Below, piece by piece: positions 50,242 to 62,200 of a stretch of 64,000 nucleotides of DNA. The position numbers and the translations under genes are program-made. The notes under the pieces are model-generated. The model ran no database searches, had not been told where the DNA came from, and saw only the letters and a list, made by a program, of their open reading frames with translations. Within the stretch, counting starts at the first letter, position 1. Each line of letters starts with the position of its first letter. The stretch comes from Ancylostoma caninum (lineage: Eukaryota; Nematoda; Chromadorea; Rhabditida; Ancylostomatidae): assembly GCA_037903475.1 (NCBI GenBank), contig JBAJFG010000172.1, forward strand, positions 1,302,001-1,366,000, in the 5' to 3' direction.

Positions 50242-53200
50242 TTATTGCCTTTTCCCTCGTTCTGGTGTGATATTTCGGTCGAACATCTCAGCCAGCGTAG
50301 CCACTGGTAGTTGCTTTTCCGCGTGGAGACCGTCGACCTGGTGAAAAGTATTAAAATATTCAGGAAAGTGCAGTATGTACACATCAAATAGGAAGCAAAT
50401 CTAGCAGAAGCAGAGTATTAGCAAGGTATAAGGCATGAAACTGCTCAAAAACTGCTTAAATTATTTCTCTTTGAGTGAATTGTACATGCACAGCAATAGA
50501 TGAATTTTCCAGAATCAAGGATGGTTGTTATTTAGTAAACATAATGAAAAGTAAACCTCTCCTCCACCCTATAGTGGTCTGCTACATTCTTCCCATTTCG
50601 ATTAGCCAATCGCGTTAATTTGTGTGTAGGACTTTATCTAGAATGAGCGCTGCGGACGAGTCCTGTGATTGGCTAATTGGGTTGGTTGACCATTCGCAGA
50701 GCTCGGCCGCATCGCCTTTTCCAGGTATAACACTTCACTTCCCGTTAATATGGGTCATAGACGTAGAAAAAGGATTCCACTCCTCCACTCTTCATGGACT
50801 TCTGGACATGTCAATCGGAATTAGATTAGATTGGTGCCGATAATTACCGAACGTTTTTCCTGCCAGTTTTCTCTGACTGAAATTGGAGCTTTGGATGCGT
50901 TTTCTCCAAAGAAATATTTTATGGTATTCACTCACATTCACATTGATTATACTATAAAGTTTGAGAATGCGAGCACAACGATGTGATCATTCCTAGAACA
51001 GGGTGGAGCTATCAGCGATTGAGAAATGAGCTAGCTTCAACATCGATTCTGCTTGGATGGTTAGGTTGGGTCGACCTTCCCATGATTCGTTAGAGCTCGC
51101 ATCGCTAGAACGTACATCTGAGTTCTCCAATTTCTATTCTACAATACAACTTCGAGAAGGTATGGACTGTAAATCCATCCGCGATTTCGACGTAATTCCC
51201 GATGAAAAGACAACCAGTTAATCACAGTCATTTGATGTCGAATTTGCATTCAGAATGTGAATAGTGCTTCGATATAGCTTTATTGGATTAGCTTTCGGCG
51301 CGTAGCGCCTTCTTCAGATCTTAATAGAAAACAATATAATGCTACACGAGACAGGACAGTAAGTGATGACATTGCTTTCACCCACCGAGCTGCCTGGTAG
51401 AGGATAAGTTATGAGATCGTTCTAGGACTACAGCTGGTGTTTAATAGGATGTGATACTGTAGTCAACTTCTGGTGGGAATATCACTTTCTCCTCAGCTAT
51501 CTACTAGATCAAGCGATAAACTTTAGCACCTCCACTAGTTCATCCTTATTGTTAATCTCCGGTTTATACCGTTTTATTTCCTTCGCCTCCATAATTTTTC
51601 CTTGAGTTTGTCAGTCAATTGAGTTATTGAGTTTGAGTCATTTCAGTTATTGGTTGGTTCTTTGCCGAAAACCACGCAAAATCATGAAATAAGCACTTTA
51701 TGGTGCACACCTTCCCAAACATTGGGAAGATGGTAGAATGAATATGAGTATAATTATACACTGTCTTCAATCAGATGAATACTCAAAAGGCTCTTATAGA
51801 GGAAAAGCATCCAGAACGCCATACTCAATGAGAAGACATTCGGCGGGAGAAAAGGCTAGATGATTATGCAGCAGCCTGAAATTTTGTTTCCGCGCCCACG
51901 ATTTTCGGATGAATTTCTGAGAAATCGCATAAATCCGTCATTATCACAACGGCCGGGGGATCTCACGTAAATTGTGGATATATTCTTTCTTTCTTTCTTT
52001 ATTGGGCATGTGGAACACATGCATGAATCGAATAAAACTTATAAAACAGAACGCAAAAAAAAAACAGTCACACAAAATGCATAACACGCTTTCGAAATAG
52101 GTTAAGCTTGACAGAGAAAACATTAGAACGTAAAACAATATTAAAGTTAGAGCAGATTCTATTAGTGAAAAACTTCGATCTGACTTGAGATCTGGCTGTA
52201 TTTGTGGAGATTTTAAATGGAGCTCCTCTTGTTTTGGACTCATTTACATGGAAAAAATCGGATGGTGGAAGGTTGATAAGCCCCTTGAATAGCTTGTACG
52301 ACATGATCAAGTCATTTCTTTTCCTTCTCCACTCAAGTGTTTTCAGACCAAAGACTTTATTGCGCTCAATACCGCTGGGGATTTCTGAGTAGGACATGCG
52401 ATGGGACCTCAGCATAAGTTTTCTTGTGAAGCTATTCTGAACCCCTTCAAGGGCGCAAATGTCCTTTTTCTTATATGGTGAAAAAATAGTAGTACCAGTT
52501 TCTAGTAACGGTCGGACATACGTTTTGTATGCTTTTAATAAAACATTTGCGTCACGCGATCGTAGTGCCTTGAAAAGGTTGAATGTTCGGCAATGACCTT
52601 TAGAAGTTAGAAGTTTACAGTGACGGGAAAAACTGAGGTTCTGGTCGTAAACAAAACCAAGATCCCGCACCTCAGACACGACCTTCAACTTTACCCCGTT
52701 TAAAAGGTATTCCGGGTTTCGAGACTTTCTTCCAATACACAGAACCTGAGTTTTGTGAGATGATAAAGGCAAGCCATTTCTACATGACCACTCGTACACC
52801 ATATTGATAGCCACTTGAAGACTGTCATCCTGCATTTCCCCTTCAACAGCTCGATAAATTTTGATGTCATCAGCGAACATGTTACAAGTTACACCTAATG
52901 AGGAGAACATAGAAGGGAGATCAGCAGTGAATATGTTAAACAATAGCGGCGAAAGCACTCCCCCTTGTGGCACTCCACTTGAAACTTTGCGAATACTGGA
53001 AAAGCAGTCTCCAACCATGACTTGAAACGTTCTATTTCTAATGAAATCTGCAATCCAATTCCTAGCTAGAGGATGAATACCCATGATCTCCAATTTACGG
53101 ATCAGAATATTGTGAGGAACGTTATCGAATGCCTTATGGAAATCGAAATAAATAACATCTGAGCTTCCGCCAGCATCGTAGACTGCAGTCCAATCATTGA

Positions 53201-56200
53201 GAGATTTAAGCAATGACGTTTCCGTCGATCTACCCTTTGAAAAACCATGTTGACAATTTGGTATGATACTATGCTTGTCTAAATGAGTAAGTAAATACTT
53301 TTTCAGAATCTTCTCAAAAACACGTGCAAAAATAGAAGTTAGACTTATGGGTCTGTAGTTCTCAGGGTCGGTAGAAGGCCTCTTTTTTAGCAGGGGAAGA
53401 ACAAGCGAATGTTTCCACCTTATAGGTACTTCAGATCTCATTATGCTAAGATTGAAGAGAAATTCTAGTGGACCGGCTATTTCATATATGCAGTTTTTTA
53501 AAGCTATAAACGGAATATCATCCGGATTTATGGTTGCAGAAGAAGTCCACGAACTGAGAATCTCCACAATATCTCGCTTGTAACACCATGGACCTACATT
53601 GTCACTGGGAATTTCCATAGACTGCAATAAGAAAGAATCACTTAATTGGGAGTGAGAATATGTGCCCTCGAAATAGTTAGCTAGCATCTCAGCCTTATCA
53701 GGATCAAGGATGGCTCTGTTAGATTGATTATCGGTGAGGGTTCCAATACGAGGTTTATCCGAAAGTCTAGTATTGAGTAATTTGTATAGAGCTTTGACCC
53801 CACCTTTATCTAAGAGTGTTTTCTCCATATAGGCATTATATCTATCTAGTTTCTTGAAAAACTTTTTGCTGAATTGATGGTAATTAGACCAATCCGATGC
53901 AGAGCCCTGGTGAACAGCCAAATTCCAAAGGTGGTCTCTGAAATTGGCCATGGAATGAAGATAAGTAGGTAGCCTTTGCTGAACCGTTGATTTTACTTTA
54001 AATGGGACAAACAAGCCCATGGCGTGGTGCAAGATACCAAGAAAAAGTTCATATTTATCATTGAGATCATTTACTGTATTGAATGAGCCTAGCCAATCTA
54101 TATTGCTGAGAAAGTTCCTCATTCCGTTGAAATCAGCTTTTCTGAAATCACGGCACCATGTAATTTCACCACGTGGCTTGATAAGGGAAAGGGAGAAACT
54201 AATGGTGCAGTGATCACTGCTTCCAATAGGTGGACCATTCTTTACTGAGGTTATCAGCGAAATATTGTTACAAAGCAGAAGGTCAAGGCAAGAAGAACCT
54301 CTAGTTGGAAATGATACAAGTTGAGTAAGCCCATGGTTATCGAAAGCGTCTATGAACTTCAATGATATGGTGTCCTTGCATCGATCTGGCTCACTCCACT
54401 CTATCAGGGGTAAATTGAAGTCGCCTGCCAAGACGCAGATATTTTGACAGGAGCATAAATCGCTTATAGCCTTAATGAGCTGGTGCGAATTTTGTGCAGA
54501 ACAGCTTGGAGCCCTGTAGACTCCTATGATTCTGATTTCAAGATGGTATAGCAGAACATCACAAGCAAGGATTTCGTAGGCTTCATTGACAGATTCATCG
54601 AAAACGATTTTGGAAGAATGAGGATGTTTAACTAAGAATGCAACGCCACCACCTTTTTTAGATGAGCGATCCGCACGAAAACACTCATAGTGAGTCCCTA
54701 TAGTTCCCAACAGAGAAGCTGAATTATGTTTCTGATTCAGCCAGGTTTCGGACAAAATTATCAGATCGTAGTTTTCCTTACAAACCAGCAAATTGAGAGA
54801 GTCAGAATTTTTCACCAATGAACGAATATTGAATATTTTAGAGAAAACAGAAGGTTTCCACGTAGATTTTGAACTGCTTATATTCCTATCCATTCCTAAG
54901 TCAAAGCTCAAAAGTCGCTGGAACTTAGTGCCTATTCAGCTCTCAGAAATAAAAAGCAAACACACAAAGCATGCATAGCTTCTTTAGCACCGCAATAGCA
55001 ATAAAATTACGCTAACCGGATCCCAATGAAGCGACTCCTCGGATACTTCTTCTTCTGCAGATGCATTTTCTTCCTCACTCACGTCCTTTAGTAAAAAAAA
55101 ACATTAGAACTTGAGCGATATCAAATTCACTCTCTTTAGCAAACCTTCCATTCACTCATCGAGGGCGTATCAGTCACTGCTGACTTGGTAGGCCTCGACT
55201 TCGCAAACGCCCTCCGCAGACGTTTCTTCGCTGACGACATTTTCGATGGCGACTTACGTTCTTCCTGAAGCACAAAATTGCAGAAGTGGCTAACAATGGT
55301 GCGCAAACTCACTAAGTCTTCTGTTTGGATCGTTTTCTGCTCGATGATTGGACATGGCGTCTGTATGCGGACGCTTTTCATCTCCAGTTCAGTGGTAGTC
55401 TCCGCGTCGATCTGATCGGCTTGGTTCGTCTGTGAGATTTGATCCATGGTCGGTGGTGTCTCGGTTTGGCACAGGGCATCCTGGAAAATTGACATGGCAT
55501 CAGCCTTTGTCATACAGAGTTCTATGAAGGAAAAAATGACATACCAACAGCGGTGACACTGTCGTCAACACCTCTTCGTCGACGGTTTCAACGGCAACCG
55601 TCTGCGCCTCCGCGTTGAATTTTTCCTCTACCTCGGTCTGCGTCTCCGTTTCTTGGCTTAGTACTTTCTCTTCTTCAGCTTGACAACTGGCGTCTTCAAG
55701 CACTTTGTCCACGGTTTGTTCTATTTTGTCCGAGCTGCAATGCAGCCATGACGGAGGTAGGAGTAATTTGGCGTATCGTTGGGTTTTATGGATTGCTAGG
55801 ATTCAAGGGCATTAGATTCTAAATTAGATAATTGTAGTGGCAGCTGTGGTATGCATACATCATTGAGGTTACCCAGGGTAAACGTGCCAACAATTCCCAA
55901 ATTTACCCATTGTGAACGTGGTCGTCAACATGTTTACCCTGGGTAATACTAGTAATGCAACCAGGTCCATGATAGTTGCATCATTGAGACTACCCAGGGT
56001 AAAGGCGTCAGCGACCCACAATTTACCCAACATCAAGTTAACCGTGGATCGCAGATACATGATTCGAGGAAAATGCTGATTAAAAGGTATGCTCAAAAAG
56101 GGAGGACGAGTAAAGCAGAGGCTGGATGCATCATCCAGATTATCCTTGGTAAACGTGTTGACGCCCGTGTTGACGATGGGCAAACTTGTTGAGCGTTAAA

Positions 56201-59200
56201 GCGTTTACCCTGGGTAATCTCAACGATGCATGAAGCCCCAGGGACTTCAAAATAGTTTGGAGGTTGGACAGGTAAAAGATTAAAAGTAAACATCCTAAAG
56301 TTGATAGAAGAAATAAAGTTTAGTGGATATGCAGTGCCAGTAAATCACTCTTGCATCATCGGATACCGCCAGTCCAGTCTGATTTGCCGCGTCGCACCAC
56401 CCACGCGATGCGGCAGACCAGTTGGGTGCTGTGGTTGTCGGGCATCATGTTCATCGTAATTGATGTATTGCTTATGTTTTCACCCAAACAGTTTGAAATT
56501 GAAAAAAAGTGAAAGACACAAATAAAACTGTGAAAAACACCGCCAGACAGCAGTAACGACATCCGCGCCGCGAGATGGTGCGGCGCGGCAGACCAGACAG
56601 ATTGTTTTCTGTGATGCAAAAGAGATTGATCGTCACTGAACGTGCATAATCATCCATTTTAGAGGCTAGTAATGCTCCTCGTACTGATTCAGCTTAGAAT
56701 GTACAGATGATTGGCCATAGCAGACATTTTTGAATGAAAAAAATTCTTACGTTTCCAAGGCATCTGTTTGACATTCAGCGTCATGGGCTATAACAATAGG
56801 AATTTCGGCTGCTTCTTCATGCTCTATCTGGAATTATGAGTGATAACCTCACAATATCACTATTTTTTGATAAATAATGATAGATGATAAATATGAACGA
56901 GATAAGAGTATCACTAACATGGAGCCGCAGTTTTTCGAAACAAGTCTTACGAAACAAAAATAATAATGTAATAGCTCCGAAAAAAATTGCAGGACCTGCT
57001 TTTGGACCATCTGCTCCAGCTCGGCTGATGGTTGCTCGCCTTCCTGTTGTTCCTCCAGCTGGAATAATTTCGGCATACCTTAAAAATCTAATTTATCCAA
57101 TTGCTCTATTGCTCAAGGATATGGAAACTTGCCGGTTTTCTCATCCAGGTCTGTGAGAATAGCTGGAACTTCCAATCCTTGAGCTTGTGCTTCTTGCTCC
57201 ACTTTTTCCATCGCAACGCGCTTTTTCTCCTTGCTAAAGTGGCAGTGAACCAATAGAGAAGCAGAATGTCGTTAGAACTCAAGGCTAGTCGCGGTCATCC
57301 CAATCCACTCATTTACTTTTGTTGCGCATCAACAGAGCATAAAGATTTTTTTTCAAACGTTTTCTGCTACGCTATCTTTTTTTCAGCCCAGAACGCGCAT
57401 AACATTAAAATCATTCGGACTATAAAATTCAGAAAGAGTTATAAATAATCTGTGAAGGGGCATTAGCATTTCTATTCAGGGTGTGGAACGTTATGCGTGG
57501 AGGGGGCGGTGCAGCCGGGCTCTGCGATTGGCCAATTCATCCAAGCGAAACGCAGGACTGCACCGATCTTTACAGGTACAACTCTCTGCACCAGGAATGA
57601 GCGGAGCATCCATGTCCGGTTGCCCGTTTGGCTGTAATCCCTAGGTTTTGGCATTTTCCTTATCCAGGCTTCTAGCACCGGAAAACTGTTCGAATAAGGC
57701 AGAAATTTGTTGCTTTCAACTTGCGCTTTTTCCCTTCTGCTCCCCTTTGCGACGTTTACGTTTTCTCATTGGCTGTAGAGTTCTTCATTTTCTGCACTGA
57801 AGAAGTTGAAAAGTTAGAATTTTGATGGAAAACGCTGCAAATTTTCCATAGGTCGTAGCCAATCGCTACCGAAACTCCAGCAATGTGCACTCAGACCGTC
57901 TGCGTTGAGTGCTGAAGGTCTTATGTCTTACTTGAACCTACCAAATTCGAAAATGAAGTAAAGAATGGATTAGGATGACTAAGATAATCCATATACGTAT
58001 CTGAAAATCCGTGCTTTACCTCAAAAGTGGCATCAAATACTTTGCTGTTTTGTTACCACTCCACATGCGCATCATTCCAACAGAGGCGCCCATATGATCA
58101 CCACCTGAACGTCCACGTAAATTATTTCAAAGTATGAATGAATTTAGTCTTTTGATTAGAAAACTGATACAAAAAATGGAAGTCAAGTGGGTAAAAAATC
58201 CAGAACAGATGACGAACCAGCAGCCATCTTTTCCTGATACTCAATGATCACTTTCATCATGAGATTGATGTAGAAGTCTTCAAGCGCTACCTAAAAAATT
58301 GCTGGACAGTTGAAATCTACTATAGCTCTCTTCTACTATAGCGGCAAATTCATCTTGGTACTACTAATACTACTCAAAACAAAGTTATAGATCACTTTTC
58401 AACGTAGCTACTCTCGTCATTTTTAGGATTTTCTGGATACTTCTGGAAGAGTGTGAAAGGGAATGAGAAAAAACAACAAAATAAGTTTTATAGATGTATT
58501 GCAGGCTTTATTAGACGGGTTAAGTTATTAGAAGAAGAACAGAGAGCACCGGAAAAATTTAAAAAAAAACTTGTATTGCAGAAAAATATTCCACAAACCT
58601 GTACAACATTAATGCTCATACTAACTAATGAAAGCCCAATAATCACGAACACGAAGCAAAGCACCATCATACTGGAATGGTAGTAAAATAAAAACTGAAA
58701 GTTATATAATTATGTGGAAAAATTGAGCAAAAAACCCACTCTCTCCTTGCAACTGAAATATCGCCCAAACCGATAGTGGACAAGCTGATATACATGAAGT
58801 AGCAGCTCTCTCCATAAGTCCAGTCTTCCCATAATCGGAATAAAGCTGAGCAGAAGAAAATCCAGCCGATTGTGATGCCAAGTGCAACCTAAACAACTTA
58901 CTAATAAGCAGTTATTCACCTTGAAGGTATTAGAAATTAATTAAAGTTTAATTAGTACCTTAACACTCATTCGTGGCTGTTTTCTCTCCTCCTCTTCCTC
59001 GATTTCGCCAATGGATGGTAGACTGCCGAGTTCAGAAGCCAGTGAGGAAACTTCTAAACCCGTCTCCCCTCGCTCTACCATGTCAACCTTCAAGTGAAGA
59101 AAAAGTGTTCAGCAGCGATGATTAGGGTAGAAATTACCATAGGCATTGCGATATCAATGAGTATTGTTATTTTTGCATTTTTACACCTATTACTATTACA

Positions 59201-62200
59201 TTTCTATATTATCTATAGCGATATCCCGTCAGTCGGTCTTCTGATCACATGAGGAAGGTGGTACTGTTTGGTTTGATACTTCATAATTAGTACAGAGTTC
59301 GGAATTTGTGTTATTGATGTCTTGATGTCCCAGTTTGTTTGTTTTTCCATTTTGGTGCACCCCCGAGTGTATGTGAGTAAATAAATAAGTAAATAAATAA
59401 ATAGATATTATCGTCTTAGATATTTTCAACTCTATTCCATTTATGCGAATTCTACTTCTTTTGGTAGTGTTTGCGAGGTAGAAATTTAAATCAAAGTGGA
59501 TTTTCAACCTAAATTATTTTGAGAATTGTTGAGGATGCGCCGCTATTTTCCTGCTATAGGCCAAAGATACCTCTCCAAAGGGCAAAATCATGGAAGAGCC
59601 CTTGTTTTAGTAGGATAATTACCCATTCATTTCTTTGCTATTTCTGTTTATCACAATATTTGTTAGGTTTAGGGTAATTTATACTAGCTGCGTGCGTCAG
59701 TCGCGCATCAGTCGCACGCATCCATTTGCAAGAAATTTTCCGCGAAGACCGGTCAACACGGCATGTACATCCTAAATGAAAAGAACGCGCAGTCGCCGCG
59801 AGGACGTAAACGCGTGCGTCTGAACTGCGATGCGACTGCTATGCGACTGGGTCCTATTCTTCATCTTATAGACGCACGCGCGTCAGTCGCACGCATCCAG
59901 TACAAATTGCCTTTTTATGCACCGCAATGTCAGTTGAAGCCCTTCATAAGATCTGGTGGATATCGCTCTCCTTTTTATGGCTTATCAGGGAAGAATACTA
60001 AAGGGTTCCGACAACGGGTAATGGAATGTATACTTTCAGATGCAATTTTCGATGGTAGTCTAAAATCGGTTTTTCTTGGGTGTGCATCATCATGAGAGAG
60101 AAAAGGAGGTGACTAGGCAACTTTGATTGGCGCATTCGAGCCGCTCGTCACGCCCAATTGTTTGAATTCGTACGTCTCTACTCATCAATACACCATGTGT
60201 TACGTAATCGACGCCGTACGAGTTCAAAAAGGTGGGAGTGGCGAGTGGACCGAATGCGCCAATCAGAGTCGCTTGGTTACGCCCCCTTTCCCTCACAATG
60301 ATGCACACCCATTTCCCTTATTTGCTGCGGAGTTCTCTGCGAAAAATTGCGTGGCACTTGATAGTATACATTCCATTTAATAGTACAAATTCCATTACGA
60401 GTTGTCGGAACCCCTTAGTATTCTTCCCTGGTTAGCTCAGAGTTGAATACACAGCGAAAAGCAACGTTTCTTCTAAAATTATTGGAGCCTCCTGTGCTCT
60501 ATGGCCGGTTTCTTCTTCTACATATTTTTCGGCCCATAATATGTATTTTTATTTTTAATTCAAAACTAAATGCTTATTTTTCATGGAAAGCTTCCAGTAG
60601 AAGTTCGCTTCGTCATGCTCCCTATGCATCTTTTTGAGGTGCACATTATCGTGAGGAGAGATGGGGCATTATCAGGCCGTCTGTGATTGGCGTATTGATT
60701 AAACGCGCCAATCAAGGTGGCCTGTTAACGCCCCATCTCCCCTCAAGATGATACACACCGACCTTTTTGCTGTCACTTTTGCTAAGGTACACATGACCTC
60801 GGTTAAAATTCAGATGGTATGTTACAAAAAAGAAAACCTGGATAGAAAATGAAGTAAGTGAAAATAAATCGAGAAAGTAAGAGATGCCAAGGGAAAAAAG
60901 CGGAAAAATTACCTCATCTGCTTTATGCACTCTTTTGCCGCAAATTCGTAATACACCCAAGTACGTTCCGAAGTCTTCGATGTTCTAAAAATGATATGTA
61001 TGGGAAATTTGAAATATTTCCGATATAAATAAGATAAAATATAAATATAACGCACCTTGACGCATCCGTTAATATTGTTGTACAAGAATTTTCCAAGATC
61101 ATTCAACGTTATGAGCATTAGCGGGATGCCGATGCACGAGTAAATAACTGTGAGTATACGACCGGCGGTCGTTACGCATGCGATATCTCCATAACCTTAA
61201 TAATTCGGTAAAGATAATGCGTCTAGGGTGTTTCTAGGGTAACATCCATATCTGGTGGACAGGGTACACATATAGGGGAATTCGTTGAAAATTTTGTGGA
61301 TTTTAGAAGCGAAACTGTCAAAAGAAGCAAAATATTGCAAAAACTTGTATTTTGGACAGCTGTTCCAGAACGAAGAATTTATGCATAAATCTCTCTGTAA
61401 TTATGAAAATTTCATTCCTTTTTCCTTTCAATAGAGAAGATTAAAAGAGATTGAAAAAGTGTGGGTTCCTGGGAGGAAAATTTTTCCGCTTACATCGTGT
61501 TGTATAATTGCTTATGCCATCTTACAAGAACTGTGCACATTTTCTTTACATTAGTGGAATTTTCTTAGGAGAGCACCAGCATTTACGTAAAATTTTCGAA
61601 TGCATAAAAATACGGTGGAAAAATTAATTACTCACCTATTGTAGTGAACAGAGTCCCTGAGTAGTACATTGCCGACATTAGATTCCACTGAGACTCGTTG
61701 CTTATCTGGAATTTTTACAACGATGCTGCATATGGCGAATACATCATTAGCTCTAGGTGTGAACGCGGCTTTATGTGGCTACGGTAGCTGGCGGTTACTG
61801 TAGCTGTACGCCAGAGAAGCCTCCCCCCAGACTCCGCCCATTTTCGCCGTTTTCGCCATTTTTTTGTTCACGATTTCACACGAACTGGCAATGGAGGACA
61901 GTAGCGGCATTTCAGGCAAAAAATTGCGAAACACAGAGGGAAAGGCCGAAACGTCGTCAAAAAGAAAATATAAAATACTTTTATAATAAATAAACAAAAA
62001 GGAAAAAAAAACAAATTGCTGCATAAAATAAGTAAGTTTTAAGAGTTGGTTTAAGTTTTTAGAATTGTTGACTGTTAATCAAAAGGTTTACTCTTAAAAT
62101 AAGGAATATAGTTTAATTAAAAATATTAGGTTGTTGTTTGCTACAGTTGTGACGGACCGCTGAGCAAATGTCTTCAGGAAGATACAGTTTTCAGCTTGGA

